A stretch of 64,000 bases of DNA from Enterocloster bolteae (GTDB taxonomy: Bacteria > Bacillota > Clostridia > Lachnospirales > Lachnospiraceae), in assembly GCF_002234575.2 (NCBI RefSeq), contig NZ_CP022464.2:4960001-5024000 (forward strand). Direction: 5' to 3'. Positions within the stretch are counted from its first letter, which is position 1, and each line of letters opens with the position of its first letter. The translations under genes and the position numbers were made by a program. This document shows, piece by piece, positions 52,341 through 62,532 of the stretch. The notes beneath the pieces were generated by a model that had not been told where the DNA came from, did not search any database, and was given only the letters and a program-made list of their open reading frames with translations.

Positions 52341-55253
52341 TTATTTGCAGGCTTTATTTATAAACTTCCGGACCATACTATATAGCTTATCCAGCTCCAC
52401 AGGTTTTCCTATATGAGCATCCATACCTGCATCCTTGCACCTGCGTATATCTTCCTTAAATACATCCGCTGTCATGGCGATGATTGGAACTATGGAGGCA
52501 TCCGGCCGGCCCGAATTACGGATTTTTTTCGTAGCCTGCAGCCCATCCATTTCCGGCATATGTACATCCATCAGTATGATCTGGTAATATCCCTGACTGC
52601 TCTTGAGATAGGTGTCTAAGGCTTCTTTGCCATTATGGACACAATCCACTTCAGCCCCGCTGCTGTTCAAAATCTCAAACATGATTTCCAGATTCAGTTC
52701 ATTGTCATCCGCCACCAGAATCCTGACACCTTCCAGTTTTCTGACGCCTTCCAGTTTTTCTGTTTCCTGAATCTGCTGTTCTTCGTATTCCTGGTATCCG
52801 CCCTGGATGTATTGCTTCATCTGTTCCAAAATGTCAGCTTTAAAAATCGGCTTTGTCAGAAAACCGTTAATCCCTGCCTGAATCGCTTCCTCTTTTACAT
52901 TTTCCCAATCATACGCGGACAACAGAAGAATCGGCATTCCGCTGCCCAGCCGCGCTCTAATCCGTCTGGCAGTTTCCACCCCATCCATCTCCGGCATCTT
53001 CCAGTCCACGATGACGATACAGTAATCATCTTCCATTACATGGGCCTGCCATGCTTTTTCCACTGCCTCCATCCCATTCATAACCCAATCCGCGCGGATA
53101 CCCGTCTCCTGCAGGATTAAGCTGATGCTTTCACACGCATCCTGATCGTCATCCACAATCAGAACAGAATAGCCGGCCAGATCCGGTAATTCCTGCATCT
53201 GCAGTTTTGGCAGTTTAAGTGGAAGTTCCACTGTAAACCGTGAGCCCATGTCTTTCTCACTTTCAACATATATATCACCCTCCATCATGTCCACTATGCT
53301 CTTTGTAATAGCAAGTCCTAACCCGGTACCCGTTGCCTGGCTCATCCTGCTGTCCTCCGCCCGCTCAAATGGCGCGAATACGCGCTCCAGAAATTCAGGA
53401 GTCATGCCGATTCCATTGTCCTCAACCACAAAGCGCAGCCGTATGGTGTCTGCATCAACATTCGTCTCTGTAATCTGCATACTGATTGTGCCGCCCGCCT
53501 GTGTATATTTCATGGCATTTGACAGAAGATTGAGCAGTATTTTCTGCAGGTGGAGCCCATCGCTGATAACCGTGTCATGTTCCAAAATCTGTGATTTCAG
53601 TTCAAATGACTGCCTTTTTTTATCCATATCCGGTCTGATGAATGAAATCAGGTTCGCCATCATACTGGGTAAATGCACATTTTCTTCCTTAAGGCTGATT
53701 TTCCCGCTCTCGATCCTGGACATATCAAGCACCTCATTAATCAGCTGCAGCAGATGACCGGAAGCCGCTGTAATTTTATTCAGACAGGACTCTACTTTTT
53801 CCATATTGTCCAGGCTGTTCAGCGCGACATTGGTCATTCCTATGATACCATTCATTGGAGTTCTGATATCATGCGACATGGAAGAAAAAAATGCGGTCCT
53901 GGCCTGGTTGCTGTTCTGCGCCTGCTTGAGGGCATCTGCCAGATGCTCACGCATATTATGTTCTTTGGTTGTCTCCTGAAACACGGCAAGATACTGGCCG
54001 TAATCCGCCGGAATCATATGGACTGCAAACCAGCGCTTCACTTCATTGGGGCCATCCCCCACCATGGCTTCCCTGGTCACCTGCTTATTCAATGTTCCGT
54101 CCAGGAAACTGTTTCCCGCAGGATCATCCGGCGCCATTCCGCTGGCACTAAATACCAGCTTAGGCCTTTCCTGTACCTGCTTTGCAGTAATTCCAAGAAG
54201 CACCGGCAGGTTGTCAGACACAAGCTCCACCTTCTGTGTAGACGGTGTGTAGAGCAGAAACACAAAATCTATATTGGCGGAAAGATTTCGGAACAGCTTT
54301 TCCCTGTACTCCCTCTGCCTTGCCTCCTCCCTCATAGACTGTCTTCCAGTTACAAGATTAGCAATCGCAACCGCACCAATCAGAAGAAAAGTAAACATAG
54401 TATAAAGCATAATGATGATAGGTGTTGACTCCCGCTGAAGGACTGCCCGTGGAATCATGGTAATCAGATAGCTCCCTTCCGGCGCGTCTAATGGAAGAAA
54501 GCCTAGAAGGGATTTCTGGTTCTCGTTTATTACGACAAGGGTACCGCTTATTCCTTCCTGCATCACCTCACAAAGCGTATTCTGTACAGCCCTGCTGTTC
54601 CCCTGCATTGCCAGATAGCTGTAAATATCCGGCTGTTCTGCTGTACCTCTGGATTCGATAATGTAATTTCCGTTCTTATCCACCACATAGGCATACCCCT
54701 CCCCGTTATTAAAGGTAAATAAGGTTGGAAGATTATAATCATTAATAACCCGGTCCGCATAAATTGCCCCTATCTGTTTTTCATCCTTTCTGACAGGGGA
54801 CTGGTATGTAATCTGAAGCCGTCCGCTTGCACCATAATAAGGAGCCGACATCCCGTCCTTTCCACTGGAAAGGGCCAGATCGTCAAAGGGCAGATCAGAT
54901 ACATGGACTAAATTCCCATCACTATCTACACCTTCTCCATCCATGGTTATATATGTAAAGTGAAAAAAATCAGTGGATTTTACATATCCCAGCAAAGTCT
55001 CTCCAACTGCACTCTCCTGCTCCGATGCGAGCATATCGGCCAGGGTAAACAAAAGCTCCCTGTCGAGACTAATTTTATTATTCAGTCCCTCGCTGATAAC
55101 CTTGCTGGAAGTAAGAAGATTCTGGTTTGCGCTGAGGTTCATTCTGCCGGTAATCTGCACAAGAAAAAATACAGAGATTGATAAAGCAGTCACACAAATC
55201 CCAGCCGGAACTGCCAACATTGCAATTGATTTTTTTTTCGGCTTTGTTTTCAT
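52341..55253 (-). CDS. Membrane hybrid histidine kinase with two intact receivers
   Basis: The protein has 970 residues. Helix 1 is at residues about 12-32, followed by an extracellular dCache-like domain (KDGMSAPYYGASGRLQITYQ, then IGAIYADRVINDYNL), helix 2 near 278-300 and a PAS-like segment. The kinase core has SSMSHDIRTPMNGIIGMTN (His near 460) and TGTGLGLAITKSI. Receiver 1 has IVIVDWKMPEMDG and receiver 2 has IILMDVHMPEMDG, both keeping the Asp. Organisation equals that of 45187-47769. Between the receivers lies a duplicated KLEGVRKLEGVR linker. Its promoter region is nearly identical to that of the CheB-CheR kinase. Confidence 0.9.
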   Translation of the reverse strand: MKTKPKKKSIAMLAVPAGICVTALSISVFFLVQITGRMNLSANQNLLTSSKVISEGLNNKISLDRELLFTLADMLASEQESAVGETLLGYVKSTDFFHFTYITMDGEGVDSDGNLVHVSDLPFDDLALSSGKDGMSAPYYGASGRLQITYQSPVRKDEKQIGAIYADRVINDYNLPTLFTFNNGEGYAYVVDKNGNYIIESRGTAEQPDIYSYLAMQGNSRAVQNTLCEVMQEGISGTLVVINENQKSLLGFLPLDAPEGSYLITMIPRAVLQRESTPIIIMLYTMFTFLLIGAVAIANLVTGRQSMREEARQREYREKLFRNLSANIDFVFLLYTPSTQKVELVSDNLPVLLGITAKQVQERPKLVFSASGMAPDDPAGNSFLDGTLNKQVTREAMVGDGPNEVKRWFAVHMIPADYGQYLAVFQETTKEHNMREHLADALKQAQNSNQARTAFFSSMSHDIRTPMNGIIGMTNVALNSLDNMEKVESCLNKITAASGHLLQLINEVLDMSRIESGKISLKEENVHLPSMMANLISFIRPDMDKKRQSFELKSQILEHDTVISDGLHLQKILLNLLSNAMKYTQAGGTISMQITETNVDADTIRLRFVVEDNGIGMTPEFLERVFAPFERAEDSRMSQATGTGLGLAITKSIVDMMEGDIYVESEKDMGSRFTVELPLKLPKLQMQELPDLAGYSVLIVDDDQDACESISLILQETGIRADWVMNGMEAVEKAWQAHVMEDDYCIVIVDWKMPEMDGVETARRIRARLGSGMPILLLSAYDWENVKEEAIQAGINGFLTKPIFKADILEQMKQYIQGGYQEYEEQQIQETEKLEGVRKLEGVRILVADDNELNLEIMFEILNSSGAEVDCVHNGKEALDTYLKSSQGYYQIILMDVHMPEMDGLQATKKIRNSGRPDASIVPIIAMTADVFKEDIRRCKDAGMDAHIGKPVELDKLYSMVRKFINKACK

Positions 55254-55433
55254 TTTTATCTCCCTTAAATATCTAAATACTGCTTTATAAGCCCAAAAAG
55301 ATATCGCAACACTTTGCTAAATAATGTGTTTGCGATAATCAATACGAAGCAGTTCAGACACAGAGGTATCGTTTATATAGTTATCAAATAGATTGCCTTC
55401 TAATCTTGGTACCTCAACCATATATTCAAAATA

Positions 55434-55462
55434 ATTATATCACCACAAACTATATGAATCAA
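55434..55462 (-). promoter_or_regulatory. Promoter of the hybrid kinase, twin of the one at 39924-39952
   Basis: On the minus strand TTGATT (55457-55462), a 17-bp spacer and TATAAT (55434-55439). The block 55402-55444 matches 39942-39982 except for one substitution and a 2-base insertion, and includes GGTACC just after the expected start. Confidence 0.75.
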
Positions 55463-55564
55463 TCATTGGATTGTATTTTTTCCAGTATTTCATAAAATAC
55501 TGAACTGCTGCTTATTCTGATTACCTTATGAAAATGTTTGCCACAACAAGCTTAACAAATTTAA

Positions 55565-55604
55565 AAATGCCCATAATTCCCCTCTAAAAGGAACATGAGC
55601 ATTT
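55565..55604 (-). terminator. Terminator-like hairpin after the diguanylate cyclase gene
   Basis: AAATGC/GCATTT outer arms and TTCC/GGAA inner arms are followed on the minus strand by TTAAATTT. The remainder of 55463-55701 shows no gene. Confidence 0.55.
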
Positions 55605-55701
55605 AAAAACTGCTTATTTGATTGTTTGATATTCACCCGATGGGTTCTTACTGCGTCCCGATATCCCCTTTCATTATAGCAATCCTGCTCTCATGTCTGA
55701 C

Positions 55702-57594
55702 CTAAGAAACAATGGTAAACCCGTCCTTCCCCCGCTGCTTTGTCTCATAAAGGGCACGGTCAGCCTGCTGGTATAAATCCTCAAAGTTTGCCCCGTCCCT
55801 GGGGTATAGGGCAATACCGATGCTGGCCGTGACACTGCATCTTATGTCTCCCCTTCCAATTACCGTATGGAGGGCGGAGGAGAGAATCTTTACTTTTTCT
55901 TCTACACATTCCGTATCCGATACCTGAATAAACGCCGCGAATTCATCGCCGCCAATCCTGCCAAGGATATCCCCTTCCCTGAAATGACTCTTAAGGATAT
56001 CTGAAAAACTGCAGATGCAGAAATCTCCAAAAGAATGGCCGTACCTGTCATTTACCATCTTGAATTCATCAATATCAAAAATAAAAAACGCATACATTTT
56101 GTCCGGACTCTCAGACAGCTGTTTATCAATCAGACGCTCGGTTGCCTTTTTGGAAAGAAGCTTTGTCATTTCATCAATAGCAGCCTGCCACTCCCGTTTC
56201 TTTTCCGCATCTATGTTTCTCCGGTAAGAGAACATGTGGACGGAACTGTCTTCTTCCGAATAAAACAGGAAGGTTTCTACACGAATCCAATGATAATCCT
56301 CACCGTTCTGCGAAATCATAAAGTCATACTGAAGATGGTTATTTCCGGCGTTATACTCCCGGATGGCATTTTCCGGGGTAAACATGGAAACATAGCCTTC
56401 CCGGAACTCCTCTTTAATTTGTTCCCGGGCAATGACACACAATCCCTGGTCAAAGGGAAGCCCTCCGGCTCCCAGACTCTTAAAGTATTCCTCTGTCTGT
56501 TTCCCCACATAGCTGTTCTTTGTCAGATTCAATTCGTAAATACTGTCGTAAAGCTGTTCCGTGGCCTTTTTAAAAAGAGCCTGCCGCTCCTCAACCAGCT
56601 CCGTCACCTGGCTGCTGTACTTCCGGATTACAGCAGTAATGACAATCAGAACAGTGAGAATTACCACAGTCAGTATAAAACCAGTCTGATAAAGCTGGCG
56701 GTTCATGGCCTCCACAATGGGTCCGGTATTCTGTTCCACAAGCAGATACCAGGAGAGCTCCGGAATATACCGCTCCACAATAAAGCTTCTCTTTCCTTCC
56801 TTTGGACCTGTATCAGTCCAGAATTCCATACTGTTATCCGACTCCCGGAAATCAAGTACCTGTTCCCGTATATGTTCCTGGCCATATACTCCAAACCAGT
56901 CCTTCTTTTCATATCCATTATAGGTGGTGGATATCTCTATAAAACCATCCTGGTTAATCAGGCTGGCCTGATTGCCATAGCTGTCTTCATATTCCTGCAG
57001 CAGCTCTTCCAGATAATCTATCTGAATTCCCACTCCCACGATGCCAATCACCGCCCCGTCCGGCGCAGTAACCTTGCAATTCACAAAGACAGTTATCCTG
57101 TTATCCGCTCCCTCTACCTGGTCATTATCCACGTTAAGGGAATACTCCAAATCATTGCCAAGAAGTTCATAATACCATTCGTTTTCCGGATCCCCTTTTT
57201 CCATTACACGGTCAAGGCCATTAAAATTATAGTAGCGGCCGGAATTTGCGGATATCAGGAACACGGAATCAAAGCCATATTTCTTCTGGTATGTCTCCAG
57301 ATACGTTTTTGTAGTCTCCGCAAAATCCAAAGCATCCATACGGCTGTTTTCTGCAAGAAGATGGTCCACCAAAAGGCTGTCATGAGACATTGTCAGCGAA
57401 ATGTTCACCGGCTTTGTAAGCATTGCCTTCAGCTGGTAATAAATTCCCTCCGCTGTCAGGGAGGATACTTGTTCTATGTTCTCTAATGATGCACGGTAAT
57501 TGGCGCGGTAGCTGAAAAACGCTGTAAGGATAAATCCTACCACCAGTATACTGCTGACTAACAGGTTCGTCTGAAACAACTTATTGTTTTTCAT
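55702..57594 (-). CDS. Membrane diguanylate cyclase (dCache-PAS-GGDEF)
   Basis: The protein has 630 residues. Helices at about 10-30 and 300-322 flank an extracellular dCache domain (GVGIQIDYLEELLQEYEDSY). A PAS-like region follows (about 335-450), then GGDEF: FFIFDIDEFKMVNDRYGHSF and LGRIGGDEFAAFI near residue 550. An inhibitory I-site RxxD (REGD) lies five residues before GGDEF, so product inhibition by c-di-GMP is expected. GAGGAGG precedes the ATG. It is co-directional with, and 448 bp upstream of, the hybrid kinase at 52341-55253. Confidence 0.92.
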   Translation of the reverse strand: MKNNKLFQTNLLVSSILVVGFILTAFFSYRANYRASLENIEQVSSLTAEGIYYQLKAMLTKPVNISLTMSHDSLLVDHLLAENSRMDALDFAETTKTYLETYQKKYGFDSVFLISANSGRYYNFNGLDRVMEKGDPENEWYYELLGNDLEYSLNVDNDQVEGADNRITVFVNCKVTAPDGAVIGIVGVGIQIDYLEELLQEYEDSYGNQASLINQDGFIEISTTYNGYEKKDWFGVYGQEHIREQVLDFRESDNSMEFWTDTGPKEGKRSFIVERYIPELSWYLLVEQNTGPIVEAMNRQLYQTGFILTVVILTVLIVITAVIRKYSSQVTELVEERQALFKKATEQLYDSIYELNLTKNSYVGKQTEEYFKSLGAGGLPFDQGLCVIAREQIKEEFREGYVSMFTPENAIREYNAGNNHLQYDFMISQNGEDYHWIRVETFLFYSEEDSSVHMFSYRRNIDAEKKREWQAAIDEMTKLLSKKATERLIDKQLSESPDKMYAFFIFDIDEFKMVNDRYGHSFGDFCICSFSDILKSHFREGDILGRIGGDEFAAFIQVSDTECVEEKVKILSSALHTVIGRGDIRCSVTASIGIALYPRDGANFEDLYQQADRALYETKQRGKDGFTIVS

Positions 57595-57982
57595 TCGATA
57601 CCTCCTCTATTCTCTGTGCGGAACAACTCTTACTATCTATTTTAAGACGGATTCAGCCTCTCCTGGCGCGCTGCCACGGCTTTACTGTTAACGTCTACGG
57701 GTCTGCCTGATACAGAACATTATACACCCGCGTCTACCCTATTTCCAGTTTCTTTTATTTCACTTATATGCTGACTGAACAGACTCTTTCTTTTCCGTTC
57801 CCCGCTTCCCGCTTCTCCTTTAAATTTTTGTAATAAATTACAAAATAATATTATTTATCTCTCGTATATTGAAATAAAATGCATAGTTTGATACAATTGA
57901 GCTATTGATATCATTGCAAACCCGCTGTATGGTTAGCACAATGAATCCGGAAAGGCAGCAATGGCTGTTGTAGGCACCCCAT
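57595..57982. promoter_or_regulatory. Divergent gap between diguanylate cyclase and GGDEF-like/EAL genes
   Basis: No gene is seen in 388 bases. An inverted repeat TTTTGTAA-TAAA-TTACAAAA lies at 57826-57845 and may be a regulator site. No clear consensus promoter stands out. Confidence 0.4.
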
Positions 57983-59830
57983 ATGAAGCGGTTTTTTAGA
58001 GGCGGACTGATCTCCCTGTTTATTTTACTTTTCCTGTTCGGCAGTATTACCATTCAAACAGTAATCCAAACCCAGACAAACGGAAGGCTCATCAACTATG
58101 TAGGAATTGTCCGCGGTGCCAGCCAGCGGCTCATAAAGTTAGAACTTTCCGGCCAGCCCGATGACGATATGATTGCCTATCTGGACAGCATTCTTCTGGA
58201 ATTACAGGGCGGAGAGGCCACATATGGTCTTCCTTCACCTGACGATCCGGCCTATCAGAGGGATTTGGCAAAGCTGGAGCTGATGTGGAGTCAGGTAAAG
58301 GACGAAATCTCTGCCTACCGCAGCGGGTCCGCTGACAGTTCCAGACTGCTTTCCCTCAGCGAGGACTTTTTTGAACAGGCCAATCATACCGTGTTTTCCG
58401 CCGATGCCTACTCAGCCCGGCAGATGCGTTTTCTTCTGACCGGCTGTCTGGTCATGATGGGAGTCATGTCACTCACCTGGATATTTATATTGTGGGCCAA
58501 CTCTAAAAATCTATTGAAGCTTGAAGTCCAGAATGAACAGCTGAATGATCTGGCATCCCGCGACACTCTTACCGGGGTTTACCTGTTTAGCGCTTTCAAG
58601 GAAAAAGCCCAGCAGCTTCTGGACACCAGGCCGGAAAAGTTTGCTGTTGTCTATACTGATTTCTCTGACTTCAAGTATATTAATGATGTGTTCGGCTATG
58701 ATTACGGCGACCTTCTGCTGTCCCAATACGGAAAACTCCTGCTAAAGGGGCTGCATGAATATGAATTATGCGGCCGTGTATCAGCAGATAACTTTGTACT
58801 GCTTCTCCATTACAACGAAAAAAGCGAGATAGCGGCCCGCCAGGCTGACGCGGATTACGAAATTCTCCGCTTTATGCATACGGCCCATGACGGCCAGATG
58901 CTCCCCACAAACTGCGGTATCTGCTGCATAGAGGATGTCATAGAGTCACTGACCATCGACGGTCTTCTGGACCGGGCCAATTTTGCCAGAAAAACAGTTA
59001 AAACAGGAAACAAGCAGAATTATGTTTATTATGATGAGAGTATCCGCAGCCACCTCAGAGAAGAAAAAGACATAGAAAACAGAATGCTGACTGCCCTTGA
59101 AAACAGAGAGTTCACGGTCTATTACCAGCCAAAGGTCAACCTTGCAACAGGAAAAATCGGCTGTGCAGAGGCTTTGGTCCGCTGGCAGTCCCAGGCCGGC
59201 GCCATCATTCCTCCGGACCGCTTCATCCCTGTATTCGAGAGAAAATATATGATAGACCGCCTTGACCAGTATGTATATGAAGAGGTCTGCCGTTGGCTCC
59301 GGAGTCTGATTGACTCGGGCAGAAAACCCCTTCCCGTGTCTGTCAATGTGTCCCGGCTTCAATTCTATGATCAGAATTTTGTTGACCGGTATGTGAGTAT
59401 ACGCGACCAGTACGCCATTCCCCCAGAGCTTCTTGAGGTGGAATTTACGGAATCCATTGCATTTGACAACACTGCCCGGCTGCTGCAGACAGTAGCCCGG
59501 CTTAAAAAGGCAGGCTTCTCCTGCTCAATTGATGATTTTGGAAAAGGTTATTCTTCTCTGGGGCTGCTGAAAAATCTGCCTATTGATGTACTGAAAATTG
59601 ACAGCTTGTTCTTTGATGAAGGACCGGACCAGAACAAGGATATGGCACTGGTTGAGGGTATTATTGATATGGTGAAAAAATTTGACATCCGCACAGTGGC
59701 AGAAGGAATCGAGTCCATGGACCAGGTCGAATATCTGAAGCAGATTGGCTGTGACTATGTACAGGGCTATGTTTTCTACCGCCCCATGCCCCAGTCTGAC
59801 TATGAAGCACTGATTATACAGGGATGCTGA
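57983..59830 (+). CDS. Membrane c-di-GMP phosphodiesterase (degenerate GGDEF plus EAL)
   Basis: The protein has 615 residues. Helices at about 8-28 and 152-174 flank a small extracellular domain. The GGDEF-like domain (about 188-350) reads CGRVSADNFVLLL where GGDEF should be, so it cannot make c-di-GMP but may bind GTP. The EAL domain keeps the catalytic set: EALVRW (near 396), SVNVSRLQF, EVEFTESIA, CSIDDFGKGYSSLG, VLKIDSLF, AEGIES and VQGYVFYRPMP. It therefore should hydrolyse c-di-GMP. It is divergent from the diguanylate cyclase, giving an opposing pair. The ribosome site is weak. Confidence 0.9.
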   Translation: MKRFFRGGLISLFILLFLFGSITIQTVIQTQTNGRLINYVGIVRGASQRLIKLELSGQPDDDMIAYLDSILLELQGGEATYGLPSPDDPAYQRDLAKLELMWSQVKDEISAYRSGSADSSRLLSLSEDFFEQANHTVFSADAYSARQMRFLLTGCLVMMGVMSLTWIFILWANSKNLLKLEVQNEQLNDLASRDTLTGVYLFSAFKEKAQQLLDTRPEKFAVVYTDFSDFKYINDVFGYDYGDLLLSQYGKLLLKGLHEYELCGRVSADNFVLLLHYNEKSEIAARQADADYEILRFMHTAHDGQMLPTNCGICCIEDVIESLTIDGLLDRANFARKTVKTGNKQNYVYYDESIRSHLREEKDIENRMLTALENREFTVYYQPKVNLATGKIGCAEALVRWQSQAGAIIPPDRFIPVFERKYMIDRLDQYVYEEVCRWLRSLIDSGRKPLPVSVNVSRLQFYDQNFVDRYVSIRDQYAIPPELLEVEFTESIAFDNTARLLQTVARLKKAGFSCSIDDFGKGYSSLGLLKNLPIDVLKIDSLFFDEGPDQNKDMALVEGIIDMVKKFDIRTVAEGIESMDQVEYLKQIGCDYVQGYVFYRPMPQSDYEALIIQGC

Positions 59831-59872
59831 GCAAATAAGCTACATTTTTATATATGCGCTGCCACCATGAAA

Positions 59873-59922
59873 CAGAGAGGATAAGATGATGTTTTGGAAA
59901 AACCGTCATCTTATCCTCTCTG
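59873..59922. terminator. Bidirectional hairpin between converging genes
   Basis: CAGAGAGGATAAGATGA and its exact 17-base complement flank a 16-base loop holding a further GTTTT/AAAAC pairing. It lies between the EAL gene (stop 59830) and the AraC gene (stop 59927). There is no long T-run, but position and stem length support termination on both strands. Confidence 0.7.
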
Positions 59923-59926
59923 CGTA

Positions 59927-61027
59927 TTACAGTGCCTGCGGCCCTGTCCGGCTCTCCCCGCCCGGCCCGGTGAAAAGACGGCTCCCCGTATTCCCCTTTC
60001 TGTACTTCCCAGGCGGCATTTCATACAGCTTCCTGAACATCCTGTTAAAATGCTCCACATTCTCAAATCCCACCCGGCTGCTTATCTCCGCTATGCTGAT
60101 ATTTGTATTTTTCAAAAGGATGGCAGCTTTCTGAAATCGGATTTCCTGTACAATCTGTGTAAATGATTTACCGGTGTATTCCTTTATGATTTTGGAACAA
60201 TAGGGCTGGGAAAAATGAAACTGCGCAGCGGTTTGCTTTAAGGTGACACTCTGGTAGTTGTCCTCAATATAGCTTAAGATTCTTATGCTCTCCTCTGTGG
60301 CCCTGCGCATAACGGAAGGCAGCTGAATACGATCTTCGTAGCTTTGAAGTATTTTGGCAAACAGTATCATCAGCTGATTGTTGAGTATCTTTTCATAGTA
60401 CCGGCTCTTTCCCAGGTATTCCAGAAACATGGAAAGAACATATTCCTTAAGCACCTGGTCACCCCTGGCCGGAATAATCAGATAGGGATTATGGACTCCT
60501 GAATACAGGGACTGGTTAAAAAAAGTGGCTATCATGTTTGTGTCCCTTAGCATATTAAAAAATATATCCTCAAAGGTACTCCGCCTTACCAGTATGTTCA
60601 CCAGCAGGCTGTCGTCAAACACGCTCACGCTGTGTATGGTATCCGGCGCCAAAAGGCAAAAGTCCCCTTCCTCCATCTCAATCCTGTCTTTCCCCACATC
60701 CTGGCTGCAGTGTCCCTTTACCACATAGGCCAGCTCGAAAAATATATGGCGGTGCCGGAAAGGGGGTGTGAAACGGTTGTGCTTGCTAATCACAATATGG
60801 TTCTTATCCTCCGCGTCAAAATAGGCTTCATCCTTCATGTCAGAAGGCATCCAGCCCCCTGATACCTCCGGCACGATCAAACGGCGCTGTATGACTTCAT
60901 TAAAATCCAGACTTTCCAAGAAATCCTCCAGCATCCATTTATCCTGCTTCACATTATAATACTGCTGATAAAATCGCTCATCCTCGTTAAATTCCATCAG
61001 CTGGTTCTCTAATTCTCCGGTAGTCAT
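59927..61027 (-). CDS. AraC-family transcriptional regulator
   Basis: The protein has 366 residues. An N-terminal extension of about 75 residues is followed by a cupin-like ligand domain (PFRHRHIFFELAYVVKGHCSQ) and a C-terminal pair of HTH motifs (LKQTAAQFHFSQPYCSKIIK, then ISIAEISSRVGFENVEHFNR). GGGAGGG precedes the ATG. It diverges from a GPH symporter and rhamnosidase-like gene, and direct repeats in the gap suit AraC binding. It probably activates these genes in response to a glycoside or rhamnose-type sugar. Confidence 0.92.
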   Translation of the reverse strand: MTTGELENQLMEFNEDERFYQQYYNVKQDKWMLEDFLESLDFNEVIQRRLIVPEVSGGWMPSDMKDEAYFDAEDKNHIVISKHNRFTPPFRHRHIFFELAYVVKGHCSQDVGKDRIEMEEGDFCLLAPDTIHSVSVFDDSLLVNILVRRSTFEDIFFNMLRDTNMIATFFNQSLYSGVHNPYLIIPARGDQVLKEYVLSMFLEYLGKSRYYEKILNNQLMILFAKILQSYEDRIQLPSVMRRATEESIRILSYIEDNYQSVTLKQTAAQFHFSQPYCSKIIKEYTGKSFTQIVQEIRFQKAAILLKNTNISIAEISSRVGFENVEHFNRMFRKLYEMPPGKYRKGNTGSRLFTGPGGESRTGPQAL

Positions 61028-61068
61028 GGTTTTTCCCTCCCATCTCTGTTATGATTGTAACAGACAGG

Positions 61069-61100
61069 TTATAAAACATCAATTTATTTGATTATAAAAC
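61069..61100. promoter_or_regulatory. Direct repeats, candidate AraC-family binding sites
   Basis: TTATAAAAC occurs at 61069-61077 and 61092-61100, each followed by TCAAT within two bases. The 23-bp spacing places both on one DNA face, the usual AraC arrangement, upstream of the symporter. Confidence 0.6.
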
Positions 61101-61164
61101 TCAATCGTTTTTTATTGCCTTATCCCTTACAATAACAGCATCAAATACAAGGAGGGGTTATTGA

Positions 61165-62520
61165 ATGAAACAAGATTCAACCATGAGGTACGTGAAGCAG
61201 CAGATATGGAAACAAAGAATTGGCTATGGGGTTTCTGACTTTGCATGCAATCTGATTTGGCAGATGATTTCCCTGTATCTCTTATATTTTTACACGGATG
61301 TCATGTCCCTGAGCGCGAAGTCCATCGCTTTTATGTTTGTTGTCACGCGATTTATAGACGGAGGGACGGATTTACTGATTGGCTATTGCATTGACCATAC
61401 CCGTACACGGTGGGGGAAGTCCAGGCCTTATTTTCTCTTCGGAGCCATACCATTTGCATTGTTTGCCGTCCTAGCCTTCAGTGTACCCGACATTTCCCAG
61501 TCAGGCAAGCTTATCTATGCCTATGCGACTTACATCGGTCTGTCTTTTACCTACACTGTGGTGAACATTCCCATGGCTTCCATCCTGCCAAGCCTGACAA
61601 CCGATACCCAGGAACGGACAGCCCTGTCCACCACGCGCAAGTTCTTCGCCTTTCTGGGCTCTACAGTGGTCAGCTCCACGGCCTTAAAGCTGGTGGATTC
61701 CCTGGGCAAAGGCAGCGAAGCTCTGGGCTTTCGTATCGTAATGATAATCTTTGGTTTCATTGGATGCCTGCTATTCTTCTTTACCTTTGCCACTGTAAAA
61801 GAACGGGTAAATACGGCCGCTGAGAGCGTTTCCCTGAAAGAAAGCCTTATGTCCCTGGGAAAAAACAAGCCCTGGCTTATCTTTGCCCTCAACATTATTT
61901 TCATGTGGACCGGCTTTTTTCTCCAGACCAGTGCAATTGTTTACTACTATACAGCTGTCATAGGAAGCAAGGAGCTGTCAGTTACCATTGCCACCATCAT
62001 GTCCATTGTGCCCATGGCAGCCAATTTCCTGGTGCCCGCACTGGCCGGACGCATGGGAAAACGCAACCTGTATGTGGGCAGTGCTGCCATACAGCTGGCC
62101 GGGCTGGTTGTCATCCTCTTTGCAGGTATAAACCATGGGGCTATACTGGCCGGAGCAGTGGTAACCGCTCTGGGATACGGCATGAAGGAAAGCATCTATT
62201 TTTCCATGCAGGCAGACCCGGTGGACTACGGTGAATGGAAGACCGGCGTCAACACAGCCGGTTCACTGTCCGCCATCAACGGCTTCCTGGGAAAGGTGGC
62301 CCAGGCGGCCGCCGGCGGTATCAGCGGAGTCCTTCTGGCATGGGGTGCTTACCAGGGCGGTGCTTCGGCACAGAGTTCCAATGCAGTACTGGCAATCAAA
62401 GCCATGTACCTGTATATTCCCATGCTTCTTCTTATATGCTCCATCGTCACTATGCTGTTTTACAATCTGGATAAGATTTATCCCCAAATTAAGGCTGTAC
62501 TGGATTCCCGAAACGAATAA
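61165..62520 (+). CDS. GPH-family glycoside/sugar:cation symporter (MelB type)
   Basis: The protein has 451 residues and about 12 membrane helices. Family features are GYGVSDFACNLIWQMISLYL near the N-terminus, DGGTDLLIGYCIDHTRTRWG with KSRPYFLFGAIPF, and the later YSMQADPVDYGEW-like segment (FSMQADPVDYGEWKTG). GGAGGGG precedes the ATG. The next gene, an alpha-L-rhamnosidase-like enzyme, begins 12 bp after its stop. The symporter therefore probably imports a rhamnoside or related glycoside that is cleaved inside the cell. Confidence 0.92.
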   Translation: MKQDSTMRYVKQQIWKQRIGYGVSDFACNLIWQMISLYLLYFYTDVMSLSAKSIAFMFVVTRFIDGGTDLLIGYCIDHTRTRWGKSRPYFLFGAIPFALFAVLAFSVPDISQSGKLIYAYATYIGLSFTYTVVNIPMASILPSLTTDTQERTALSTTRKFFAFLGSTVVSSTALKLVDSLGKGSEALGFRIVMIIFGFIGCLLFFFTFATVKERVNTAAESVSLKESLMSLGKNKPWLIFALNIIFMWTGFFLQTSAIVYYYTAVIGSKELSVTIATIMSIVPMAANFLVPALAGRMGKRNLYVGSAAIQLAGLVVILFAGINHGAILAGAVVTALGYGMKESIYFSMQADPVDYGEWKTGVNTAGSLSAINGFLGKVAQAAAGGISGVLLAWGAYQGGASAQSSNAVLAIKAMYLYIPMLLLICSIVTMLFYNLDKIYPQIKAVLDSRNE

Positions 62521-62532
62521 GGAGATATAACA

